Part shown: in pieces, positions 55,408-63,542 of the stretch
How positions within the stretch are numbered: position 1 is the stretch's first letter
Layout: the number at the start of each line of letters is the position of its first letter
From: Terrisporobacter vanillatitrophus
Lineage (GTDB): Bacteria > Bacillota > Clostridia > Peptostreptococcales > Peptostreptococcaceae
NCBI RefSeq assembly: GCF_051148895.1
Contig: NZ_CP154625.1
Coordinates: forward strand, 434,001-498,000
DNA: 64,000 bases
Direction: 5' to 3'
Notes under the pieces: generated by a model
What the model saw: only the letters and a program-made list of their open reading frames with translations
The model's database searches: none
Told to the model about the DNA's origin: nothing
Position numbers and translations under genes: made by a program

Positions 55408-55437
55408 TCCCAAGTTCAAAAGATCTTGGGATTTTTG
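55408..55437 (+). terminator. Terminator at the left end of IS1182
   Basis: AATCCCAAG pairs with CTTGGGATT (loop TTCAAAAGAT), then TTT. It lies just upstream of the transposase start. Confidence 0.75.
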
Positions 55438-55449
55438 TATAATTATTTT

Positions 55450-57078
55450 ATGACCAAACAAAATATTATACAAATTGATTATACTAAGTATGGTGATAAT
55501 TATCAATTAAAATTACCACTAGAGATTGATTATTTAATTCCAAAAGATGATTCAGTGAGGTTATTAAGTCAAACTATAGAGGAGATGAATTTAGAAAAGT
55601 TATATCAGACTTATTCTCGAATTAGAGAAAATACAATAACCCCAAGAGAAATGTTAAAAATCATTGTTTACGGATATATGAATAGCTTATATTCTTCAAG
55701 AAAAATAGAAAATGCATGCAAAAGAGATGTTAATTTTATGTATCTTTTAGGCGGAGCCTCCGCTCCAGATCATTCAACAATTGCCAGATTTCGTAGTATA
55801 CATTTCGCACCAGTATCTGAAGAATTACTTGCCCAATTAGCAAATATGCTTGCAGATAAAAATGAAATTTCAAAAGAAACAATATTTATAGATGGTACTA
55901 AAATAGAAGCGTCATCTAATAGATATACTTTTGTTTGGAAAAAAGCTGTAACAAAAAATATGCAAAAAATGATGGATAAAATACCTAATTTCGTTTTAAA
56001 ATGTGAACAAGATTTTGGTATCAAATTAATTTATAAAAACAAAATCAAAATGCATCATCTAAAAAAATTACTAAAAAAACTTAAGAAAATAGCAAATGAA
56101 GAAGATGTTGTATTTGTTTATGGTAAAGGTAAAAGAAAATCGCCTATTCAAAAATCTATTGAAGAATTAGATAGCTATATTGATAGATTAAAAAAATACA
56201 CTAAAGATTTACATATAATGGGTGAACGTAATAGCTACTCTAAAACAGATAAAGATGCCACTTTCATGAGAATGAAGGAAGATCATATGAAAAATGGTCA
56301 ATTAAAACCTGCTTACAACGTTCAGTTTGGAGTTGATTCTGAATATATAGTCTGGATAAGTGCAGGACCTCAACCAGCTGACACAACTACTCTAATACCA
56401 TTTTTACAAAATGCAGAGTCATATTTAAGTTTTAAATATCCTAAAGTAATAACTGATTCAGGATATGAAAGTGAAGAAAACTATGTACATCTAGAAAAAA
56501 ATGGACAACAATCATTTATAAAACCAGCTAATTATGAAATTAGTAAAACAAGAAAATATAAAAATGATATTGGTAGAATGGATAATATGTCTTACAACGA
56601 TAAAGATGACTATTATCTATGTAAAAACAATAAGAAATTAACTGTTACTAGCACAAAAACCAGAAAAAGTACAACTGGATACAAGTGTGAAATAACTTGT
56701 TATATGTGCGAAGATTGTAAAGGATGTCAATTTAAAACTAAATGCATTAAAGGAAATAACTGTAAAACTCCTTTAGAAGATAGAACTAAAAAACTTAATA
56801 TTTCAAAAGTATTTAATGAAAAACGTAAAGGAAATTTACAAAGAATAGTGAGTACCGAAGGTATTCAACTAAGAATGAATAGAAGTATTCAAGCCGAAGG
56901 AGCATTCGCTCAAATAAAACAAAACATGGAATTTAGAAGGTTTTTATGTAAAGGTGAAAAAAATATTTTAGCGGAATGTATTTTATTAGGAATGGCTTAT
57001 AACATAAATAAATTGCATAATAAAATACAAAATGGAAAATGTAAAACATCCCTTCATCCTTTAAAGAAAATCGCTTAA
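55450..57078 (+). CDS. IS1182-family transposase
   Basis: A 542-aa DDE transposase with an N-terminal DUF772-type region (PREMLKIIVYGYMNSLYSSR, SAPDHSTIARFRS), catalytic Asp in TIFIDGTKIEASSNRYTF, second in VITDSGYESEENY and Glu in RSIQAEGAFAQIKQNMEFRR, plus a zinc-like CYMCEDCKGCQFKTKC segment. The frame is intact. ATG 55450 lies after the IS terminator; an in-frame ATG at 55426 lies inside it. Confidence 0.9.
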   Translation: MTKQNIIQIDYTKYGDNYQLKLPLEIDYLIPKDDSVRLLSQTIEEMNLEKLYQTYSRIRENTITPREMLKIIVYGYMNSLYSSRKIENACKRDVNFMYLLGGASAPDHSTIARFRSIHFAPVSEELLAQLANMLADKNEISKETIFIDGTKIEASSNRYTFVWKKAVTKNMQKMMDKIPNFVLKCEQDFGIKLIYKNKIKMHHLKKLLKKLKKIANEEDVVFVYGKGKRKSPIQKSIEELDSYIDRLKKYTKDLHIMGERNSYSKTDKDATFMRMKEDHMKNGQLKPAYNVQFGVDSEYIVWISAGPQPADTTTLIPFLQNAESYLSFKYPKVITDSGYESEENYVHLEKNGQQSFIKPANYEISKTRKYKNDIGRMDNMSYNDKDDYYLCKNNKKLTVTSTKTRKSTTGYKCEITCYMCEDCKGCQFKTKCIKGNNCKTPLEDRTKKLNISKVFNEKRKGNLQRIVSTEGIQLRMNRSIQAEGAFAQIKQNMEFRRFLCKGEKNILAECILLGMAYNINKLHNKIQNGKCKTSLHPLKKIA

Positions 57079-57244
57079 TTTTAATATAGATAGCTAAAAA
57101 AACGGTATTTCAAATACCTTTATTTGTCATGCTTATTTTTAGTAAATATAAGTGAAATAAAATTATTTTCAGTAGTTTTGAGTTTTAAATAAGTAAAAAG
57201 GAGCTATCGCCCAACGATTTTTCAATCGTTTATGCGACAGCCTC

Positions 57245-57858
57245 ATTGAAAATCATTAAGTTGATGACATTGACCCCTGGTTTTTTTGAGGAGAAACCTT
57301 CAATTAAAACATTCATCTTTATTTCTGCCCGAATCAGGTGTGCCTACATTGCGTTCTTTAGTCCGTTCTTTATGGTCAAACTTTTCTATATACGTATATA
57401 CGTGTATATGTGTGTGCGTGCGCCTATTTCCTATATTATATTATTATTTATTACTCTAGTATATATTATAAGAACAGTAAGCACACTACTAGTTACACAC
57501 CTGTATTTTACTGCTTTACAAATTGTTGCCTTGATTAAGTTCCCATTTGCCGCTAGGATACATAAGCACATAATGTGTAGTTCCCTTGTGTCTTATTTAG
57601 TACCTTCCTTCTTAAGATGATTTTCTGACAAATGTTTTTTGAGGACCATATAATGGGTATCTTGTTTTTCCAGACTTATTTGTAGATAATATTTTATAGA
57701 AGTGAAAAATAATAATTGTAAATCTTTTGAGTTACGATAAGAAAAAAGAATACCAGCATATAAAAAAATTACTACTTTATATTTACTAACTGGATTGATA
57801 AAATTTAAAATAAAAGTTAAACTAAATTATACATACATTAAGATAAAGAGGTGTAAAA
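57245..57858. other. Non-coding stretch of foreign composition between IS1182 and the next gene
   Basis: Right beside the IS end, AGTTGATGACATTGACCCC looks like an end of another insertion sequence (possibly IS4-type; from memory, not verified). The 124-codon frame at 57246-57620 gives a hydrophobic, Cys/His-scattered protein without a ribosome site and is not believed to be a gene. An alternating TATAC/GTGTGCGTGC tract lies at about 57390-57425. Nothing else is recognised. Confidence 0.4.
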
Positions 57859-58059
57859 ATGACTAAAGAAGAAAGAATTGCCAATATAGTAGCAGACTTA
57901 GAAGGATGGGAAATCAAATCAGATGATAGTGGGTCATATCTAGAAGTAGAGTGCGGAGAATTTTTATTGGAAATGGACTTATCTGATATACCAAGTCTTG
58001 AAACTTTAACAAAGGAAGAACTGGCAACAATAATATTTGATAAATATTTAGAACAATAA
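57859..58059 (+). CDS. Small acidic hypothetical protein (66 aa)
   Basis: Not recognised. An acidic, soluble protein (KEERIANIVADLEGWEIKSD, then a Tyr/Glu-rich beta part) with a good AGAGGTG ribosome site. It is the last gene before scar 8, so it belongs to the accessory stack. Confidence 0.6.
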   Translation: MTKEERIANIVADLEGWEIKSDDSGSYLEVECGEFLLEMDLSDIPSLETLTKEELATIIFDKYLEQ

Positions 58060-58115
58060 ATAAATTTATATTAGAATGTAGACGAGCCTATAATAATTAA
58101 CCTTAAAAGTTAAAA

Positions 58116-58165
58116 ATAGGATTTGATTGTTACGAATAATTTTCACCAATACATAGACGTAGAAA
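58116..58165 (+). repeat. ssrA 3'-end scar 8 (last copy)
   Basis: ATAGGATTTGATTGTTACGA then ATAATTTTCACCAATACATAGACGTAG. It is closest to scar 6 (shared CACCAATACATA-ACGT) and carries the same terminator. It marks the far end of the stack. Confidence 0.7.
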
Positions 58166-58177
58166 TGTAGAACACTT

Positions 58178-58215
58178 GGAATTACTAGACTTTATAGTTT
58201 GGTGGTTCCTTTTAT
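58178..58215 (+). terminator. Terminator behind scar 8
   Basis: GGAATTACTA pairs with TGGTGGTTCC, then TTTTATTTTG; nearly the same as 48095-48135. The rest of the gap to 58406 holds no gene. Confidence 0.75.
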
Positions 58216-58406
58216 TTTGTCTTTTAGCACATAATCAGAAAGATACCCTTTTAACTCTGAAAATTGAAACATATTACAAATCCTTAATAATGTGGAAAAT
58301 TATAGAACTAAAATCGAAAATCATATAGTATATTCTTAAATATATGTAAGGGATAACATAGCATTAAGAACAGCATCTCAAACAAATTAGTGAAAGGGAT
58401 GATAAT

Positions 58407-58925
58407 ATGAAAGAAAAAAAATACATAAATATTTATATCTTATTAATCATGATTTTTTTAAGTGGATGTAAATCAAATAATTTACAAGGGTATGTTGATA
58501 AAGGCGTTTATAAAAATGATTATTTTGGATTTACTGTCTTAGAAAAACTTACATATGAGTTTGAAGATATTAACCAAGATGAGATAAATTTAAATTCATT
58601 TACAGCAATACCTTTATTTAAACTACTTGATCAAGATAGTAAAGATACAATAGAAGCCTACTGTTTTAGTGAGAAAGAGTCAATTGAAAGTTTTGTAGAA
58701 GATTATGTTTCTAAGGAACTAAATAAAGATAATGTAAAAAAAATACCCTGTAAAGATAAAGAAGCTGAGTACATTGCAAGAGAGTTTAAAGATAATGAAA
58801 AATCCTATAAATTATATTTTAAAGAGAGCAAGGGACATTACATAATGTTTAAGACTACATATAAAAAAGAAGGAGAGAAGGATATAAGAACACATTATGT
58901 AACTACTATTTATATTGAAAATTAA
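58407..58925 (+). CDS. Lipoprotein of unknown function
   Basis: A 172-aa protein with a lipobox at residues about 18-21 (hydrophobic IYILLIMIFLSGC), so it is lipid-anchored on the outer face of the membrane. The mature part (GVYKNDYFGFTVLEKLTYEF, YKLYFKESKGHYIMFKTTY) resembles small PsbP-like or DUF-type clostridial lipoproteins. Ribosome site AAAGGGATG. Single gene. Confidence 0.75.
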   Translation: MKEKKYINIYILLIMIFLSGCKSNNLQGYVDKGVYKNDYFGFTVLEKLTYEFEDINQDEINLNSFTAIPLFKLLDQDSKDTIEAYCFSEKESIESFVEDYVSKELNKDNVKKIPCKDKEAEYIAREFKDNEKSYKLYFKESKGHYIMFKTTYKKEGEKDIRTHYVTTIYIEN

Positions 58926-58996
58926 AAACATCAAATCGAATTATATTTTACCTTTTGGAAATAATAAAATAGATATTTATCAAGGAGGTAAGCGAA

Positions 58997-59377
58997 ATGC
59001 AAAGAGGGAATTTAAAATGTAACGCAACAGATTGTGCACATAATAGAGATTATGAATGTAAAGCAGGTTACATACATGTAAGTGGACTAGGTGCAGTATC
59101 CGTTGAAGGAACTACTTGTACAAGTTTTGTAGATGAAGATAATAACAGTATTGTAAATAGTCTATCTGGAGACCCTAAAGAAAAGGAATCATTTTTTAAT
59201 AACTCTAATAGCAGTTTTGTAAATAGCTCAGGTAACTCAACTACAAAACCATCTGATATAAAATGTGAAGCTCATAATTGTAAATATAATAAAAATAAAG
59301 TATGTTATGCAGAAAGTGTTCAAATAGGTGAATACAATGCATGTTGCCATACCTTTGATTATGGAGAACATGTTTAA
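58997..59377 (+). CDS. DUF1540 protein with two Cys-rich domains
   Basis: A 126-aa protein with two DUF1540 modules: LKCNATDCAHNRDYECKAGYIHV...TTCTSF (residues about 5-45) and IKCEAHNCKYNKNKVCYAESVQIG...CCHTF (about 87-122), joined by a Ser/Asn-rich linker. Each has four spaced cysteines, likely metal-binding. The function is unknown; such genes are common in spore-forming clostridia. A strong AAGGAGGT site precedes ATG 58997. Confidence 0.85.
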   Translation: MQRGNLKCNATDCAHNRDYECKAGYIHVSGLGAVSVEGTTCTSFVDEDNNSIVNSLSGDPKEKESFFNNSNSSFVNSSGNSTTKPSDIKCEAHNCKYNKNKVCYAESVQIGEYNACCHTFDYGEHV

Positions 59378-59407
59378 TACTTATAAAAAGATAGTTCCAC
59401 AAAGATG

Positions 59408-59442
59408 AAGGGATGAACTCACATAGAGTTCATCCCTTTTTC
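59408..59442 (+). terminator. Rho-independent terminator
   Basis: A perfect stem AAGGGATGAACTC (59408-59420) with 59426-59438, then TTT. Confidence 0.9.
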
Positions 59443-59594
59443 GTACAATCTACTGGAAGATTTATTTCACCCCTTTATCACAATATTTTATACTATAACA
59501 AAATGGAAATATTAGAATAATGTCAAGTAATATGCAAATAATATTAAATGATATCAAATAATAAGAAAATATAGGAAGGAGATTAATAAAAAAT

Positions 59595-61511
59595 ATGAGT
59601 GAAACAATTAAAGAAAAATTAGAAGGCCGTGTAAGTTATCATGACTCCGTTGAAGAAATGTTAAAGAGAATACAAACTGATGGCCTTTCAAGTGTGTTTT
59701 CAAGATGGGACCCACAAGAAAAAATAAGATGTAAGTTTTGTCTTCAAGGTCTAAGTTGTCAATTATGTACACAAGGTCCTTGTAGAATTAATGAAAAAAC
59801 AGGAGTTGATAAAGGGGTTTGTGGTATCGGACCAGATGCCATGGCTATGAGAAATTTCCTTATGAGAAATATAATGGGTGCAGCTACATATGCACATCAC
59901 GCATATGAAGCATATAGAACACTTAGAGCCACTGGTGAAGGTAAATCTCCATTTGAAATCAAAGATGAAGCTAAATTAAAATGGATGTGTGAAAAAGTAG
60001 GAATAGATGCTAATCAAGATATTAATCAACTTGCTATCCAATTGGCTGATTTACTTGATAAAGATATGAAAGCAGGACCTGATGAACCTAGTATAATGAC
60101 ACAAGCCTTTGCTCCAAAGAAAAGAATAGCAGTATGGGAAAATCTACATATTTATCCTTCTGGTGTTGACCATGAAGTTCAAAACTCAATTGCAAGTTGT
60201 TTAACAAATGTGGATGGAGATTATGTATCACTTGCCATAAAAGGTCTTAGATTAGGTTTATCTACTATATATACAGCTTTAATAGGTCTTGAAATGGTAC
60301 AAGATATATTATTTGGAACACCTATGCCTCATGAGGTAGATGTTGACTTAGGTATAATGGATCCTGACTATGTAAATATAGTATTTAATGGACATCAACC
60401 TTGGATAGGTGCCCTTACTATAGAAAAACTTAGAAAAGGCGAATATAAAGATGAAGCTATAGCTGCTGGAGCTAAAGGAATTAGAGTAATTGGTTCTATT
60501 GAAACAGGACAAGAATTATTACAAAGATACGAAGTTGACGATATATTTGTTGGTCTTATGGGTAACTGGTTAACTATAGAACCACTTCTTGCTACTGGTA
60601 CAGTAGATGCAATTGCTATGGAAGAAAACTGTTCACCACCAGCTATAGATCAATACGCTGAAAAATATCAAGTAGCATTAGTTAGTCTAAGTACAATAAT
60701 AGGTGTACCAGGTGCAGAACATAAAATGCCATATTACCCAGAACAAGCTAATGAAATATCAAATAATCTAATTGAAATAGCAATAGATAACTTTAAGAAA
60801 AGACATGGAAAAATCGAACCTATGGTACCTAAACATGTTACAAAAGCTATAGCAGGATTTTCAACAGAAGCTGTTTTAGGTGCTCTTGGCAATTCACTTG
60901 ATCCATTAGTTGATGTAATTACATCAGGTAAAATAAAAGGTATTGTTGCACTTGCAAACTGTTCTACACTTAGAAATGGTCCTCAAGACTGGAATACAGT
61001 TAATATAACAAAAGAACTAATAAAAAGAGATATATTAGTAGTAGCTGGTGGTTGTGGTAATCATGGTCTTGAAGTAGCAGGATTATGCAACTTAGATGCT
61101 ATAGAAAAATATGCAGGAGAAGGCTTGAAGGAAGTATGTAATATGCTTCAAATACCTCCTGTACTAAGTTTTGGTACTTGTACTGATACAGGTAGAATAT
61201 CAATGCTTGTTACTGCTTTAGCAGATCATCTTGATCTTGATATTCCAGACCTTCCTATAGCTGTTACTGCTCCGGAGTGGATGGAACAAAAGGCTACTAT
61301 AGATGGTATTTTTGCAGTAGCATACGGAGCATATACACATTTATCCCCTACTCCATTTGTTACTGGTGCTCCTGAATTAGTAAAACTTCTTACACAAGAT
61401 GTTGAGGGGTTAACAGGTGGTAAAGTAGCTTTAGGAGATGATCCAGTTGAAGCTGCAAAGGATATAGAAGCTCATATAATAAGTAAAAGACAAAAACTTG
61501 GACTTAAATAA
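59595..61511 (+). CDS. cooS: Anaerobic carbon monoxide dehydrogenase, catalytic subunit
   Basis: A 638-aa Ni-Fe-S enzyme that oxidises CO to CO2. N-terminal cysteines for the D and B clusters: KIRCKFCLQGLSCQLCTQGPCRI and GVCGIG. The downstream C-cluster ligands include a His in NGHQPWIG, Cys in EENCSPPA, ALANCSTLRNGPQD, AGGCGNHGLEV and GTCTDTGRISML. No cooF, cooC or Wood-Ljungdahl genes are adjacent, so it is an isolated CODH of the kind many clostridia carry. The start has AGGAAGGAG upstream. Confidence 0.95.
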   Translation: MSETIKEKLEGRVSYHDSVEEMLKRIQTDGLSSVFSRWDPQEKIRCKFCLQGLSCQLCTQGPCRINEKTGVDKGVCGIGPDAMAMRNFLMRNIMGAATYAHHAYEAYRTLRATGEGKSPFEIKDEAKLKWMCEKVGIDANQDINQLAIQLADLLDKDMKAGPDEPSIMTQAFAPKKRIAVWENLHIYPSGVDHEVQNSIASCLTNVDGDYVSLAIKGLRLGLSTIYTALIGLEMVQDILFGTPMPHEVDVDLGIMDPDYVNIVFNGHQPWIGALTIEKLRKGEYKDEAIAAGAKGIRVIGSIETGQELLQRYEVDDIFVGLMGNWLTIEPLLATGTVDAIAMEENCSPPAIDQYAEKYQVALVSLSTIIGVPGAEHKMPYYPEQANEISNNLIEIAIDNFKKRHGKIEPMVPKHVTKAIAGFSTEAVLGALGNSLDPLVDVITSGKIKGIVALANCSTLRNGPQDWNTVNITKELIKRDILVVAGGCGNHGLEVAGLCNLDAIEKYAGEGLKEVCNMLQIPPVLSFGTCTDTGRISMLVTALADHLDLDIPDLPIAVTAPEWMEQKATIDGIFAVAYGAYTHLSPTPFVTGAPELVKLLTQDVEGLTGGKVALGDDPVEAAKDIEAHIISKRQKLGLK

Positions 61512-61525
61512 TATCAATTAAAATA

Positions 61526-61562
61526 AGGAGTATATTGTGTTTGATTAACACAATATACTCCT
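61526..61562. terminator. Hairpin between convergent genes
   Basis: A perfect 16-bp stem (61526-61541 with 61547-61562; arm AGGAGTATATTGTGTT). There is no clear T run on the + side; it lies between cooS and the convergent transporter. Confidence 0.6.
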
Positions 61563-61575
61563 CATATTAAATCTA

Positions 61576-62709
61576 CTACAATACAACAAAAACATAAACA
61601 AGGGGTACAAAAACAGCCAAACCTAAAACATTATAAAAAGTAAAAGACTTCATATAATCATCATTTCCAAATTCACCAGCATAAATCTTATAAGAAATAA
61701 CACTAGCAAGAGAAGCTATCAAAGTACCCATGCCACCAATATTTACACCCAAAAGCAGCTCCTTAAATTGATGAGTAAATCCAGACAAAAGCATAGTAGC
61801 AGGAACGTTACTAATAAACTGACTAGATACAACGCAAGACAAAAATGTAGACTGAGGACTACCTAAAATACCCTCCATAAAGTTTTTAACCACATCCATA
61901 GTAGACATATTACCTACAAATATGAAAAATCCAACAAATGTGACTAATAATGAATAATCAACTTGTGAAAATAAGTTTTTATTTAAAAGAAAAACCATAA
62001 CTATAGTTATTAAAAAAGTAACTCTATAATCAATAACATGAAAAACTGATAATAAGATTATTAAAAATAATATACTAAATAAGTAAACATCTCTTTTGTT
62101 ATTAATTTTAACATCTTCTAAATCTAAACTTAAATTCATCTTCTTATCTTTAAAAACAAGGAAAACTAAAAATAATATGGATAAAACAACTACAGGTAAA
62201 GTTATCTTAAAAAAGTCCATAGGACTTAAATTATAAAAAGAATAAATAAATAAGTTCTGAGGATTACCCATTGGAGTAAAACTACTTCCAAGATTAGCGG
62301 CTAATGTTTGTAGTACAACTATTTTTAGCACATTAATATTAGCTTTTCTTGCAATAACTATACTAAGAGGAACAAATGTAATAAGTGCAACATCATTAGT
62401 AACAATCATGGAAGATACAAATGTTATAAATACTAATGCCAATGATATGGAAGTGTAAGTATCACACTTTTTTAATAAATTTACAGCTATGCTATCTAGT
62501 ACTTTTAATTCTTTAAAAGCAGCAACAACTGTCATAAGATTAAATAATAGTATAAGTACCTTAAAGTCAATGTATGACATTTTAGGTGTGGAAACAAAGG
62601 AACTAATTATAGCAAGGGTAAGAGCTATAGCTAGAACACATTCTTTTTTTATAAACTCAACAAATGAATTTTCTAATTTTAAATCTCGTGCTTGAATATT
62701 TTCACTCAT
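61576..62709 (-). CDS. ArsB/NhaD (SLC13-like) family anion transporter
   Basis: A 377-aa membrane protein with about eleven helices. SMIVTNDVALITFVPL and LAANLGSSFTPMGNPQNLF match the conserved 'TND.all...P' and 'GG..tpiGnpqNl' motifs of the ArsB/NhaD/CitMHS group (YbiR-like). The substrate may be an organic acid or inorganic anion; it is not decidable. The ATG at 62709 is used because GGAGAG lies 4-9 bases upstream on the - strand. Confidence 0.82.
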   Translation of the reverse strand: MSENIQARDLKLENSFVEFIKKECVLAIALTLAIISSFVSTPKMSYIDFKVLILLFNLMTVVAAFKELKVLDSIAVNLLKKCDTYTSISLALVFITFVSSMIVTNDVALITFVPLSIVIARKANINVLKIVVLQTLAANLGSSFTPMGNPQNLFIYSFYNLSPMDFFKITLPVVVLSILFLVFLVFKDKKMNLSLDLEDVKINNKRDVYLFSILFLIILLSVFHVIDYRVTFLITIVMVFLLNKNLFSQVDYSLLVTFVGFFIFVGNMSTMDVVKNFMEGILGSPQSTFLSCVVSSQFISNVPATMLLSGFTHQFKELLLGVNIGGMGTLIASLASVISYKIYAGEFGNDDYMKSFTFYNVLGLAVFVPLVYVFVVL

Positions 62710-62782
62710 ATTTCTCTCCAAATAATAAATTTTGACATGAAGATTTTACACTATTATATAGAATAAATCAAATGATTAGAAA

Positions 62783-62836
62783 CAAGGGCTTGGTCCTTGA
62801 ATTTATCTGAGATGGAGTTATTGATAGTTTACAAGG
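62783..62836 (+). pseudogene. Short vestige related to the remnant at 54971
   Basis: Translation gives GLVLEF, a stop, then DGVIDSLQ, parallel to DFVLEFPPGG..VLDSLCQ at 54990. DNA identity is clear over ACAAGG-CTT-GTCCTTGAATTT. A damaged copy, not expressed. Confidence 0.45.
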
Positions 62837-62904
62837 CCATACTAATTGAATAATATTTGAGTATAGATGAATATATTAAAATAATATAACTTAGGAGGAA
62901 TAGT

Positions 62905-63396
62905 ATGGATTATTTTATTAGAAAAATGGATACACATGATTGGCTTCAAGTTAAAGAAATTTATAGACAGGGAATTGATACAAATATGGGGACTTTTCAA
63001 ACTTGTATCCCAGACTATGAAGAGTGGGATAATGCTCATTTAAAGGATGGTAGATATGTGGTAGTAAATAATGATAAAGTTGTTGGATGGGTAGCATTAA
63101 CACCTATTTCAAGTAGATGTGTATATGATGGCGTAGCAGAAATAAGTGTATATATCCACAATGATTATAAAAGAAAGGGTATTGGATATAAGTTACTAAC
63201 AAAGCTTGTAGATGAAAGTGAAAAGCTAGGAATTTGGACCTTGCAATCTGGAATTTTTCAAGATAATTTAGCAAGTATAGAATTACATAAAAAATGTGGT
63301 TTTAGAGAAGTTGGCTATAGAGAAAAAATAGGTAAAGATAAATTTGGGAATTGGAGAAATACAATTTTAATGGAGAAAAGAAATAATATAGAGTAA
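62905..63396 (+). CDS. GNAT acetyltransferase (phosphinothricin acetyltransferase-like)
   Basis: A 163-aa acetyl-CoA-dependent N-acetyltransferase: IRKMDTHDWLQVKEIYRQGID at the N-terminus, the acetyl-CoA loop VYIHNDYKRKGIGYKLL and SIELHKKCGFREVGYREKIG. This pattern matches Pat/Bar-like and MnaT-like enzymes that acetylate amino acid analogues. A physiological substrate is not known. AGGAGGA precedes the start. Confidence 0.88.
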   Translation: MDYFIRKMDTHDWLQVKEIYRQGIDTNMGTFQTCIPDYEEWDNAHLKDGRYVVVNNDKVVGWVALTPISSRCVYDGVAEISVYIHNDYKRKGIGYKLLTKLVDESEKLGIWTLQSGIFQDNLASIELHKKCGFREVGYREKIGKDKFGNWRNTILMEKRNNIE

Positions 63397-63476
63397 TTAA
63401 AATTTATTGAGCTTTCCACTAAAATAAAGGCATGTTTCTTTTTTCAATCCCGCCTATTTACCCCCTATAAACAAGA

Positions 63477-63503
63477 ACCATTCTCCTAGATTTGCATATG
63501 ATA
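63477..63503 (+). promoter_or_regulatory. Possible late-sporulation (SigK/SigE-like) promoter
   Basis: AC at 63477-63478, 16 bases, then CATATGATA (63495-63503), which matches the -10 pattern CATA-N3-TA of mother-cell sigma factors. It is 40 bases before the start of the repeat-rich gene. Confidence 0.4.
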
Positions 63504-63542
63504 TATGGAACAATATTTATATAACAAAAAGGAGAATCAACA

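Larger units (their letters stand above)
55354..57244 (+). mobile_element. IS1182-family insertion sequence
   Basis: Inverted ends GGCTGTCGCA (left, from 55356; right, complement ending at 57242) flank one transposase gene. Exact ends are uncertain by 1-3 bases and no clear target duplication is seen. A hairpin with a T run (about 55408-55436) near the left end shields the transposase from outside transcription. Confidence 0.85.

Noticed and set aside
57246..57620. A 124-codon open frame after IS1182
   Set aside because: No ribosome site, odd composition, and it begins inside the insertion-sequence border; listed only as part of a non-coding patch.
33263..58165. The ssrA-like repeats as extra tRNA or tmRNA genes
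   Set aside because: They hold only the acceptor strand and part of the T-arm; no complementary 5' part or anticodon arm is present.
32238..58165. A prophage or conjugative element downstream of ssrA
   Set aside because: No integrase, capsid, portal, terminase, relaxase or type IV secretion genes were found; only IS21 and IS1182 are mobile elements.
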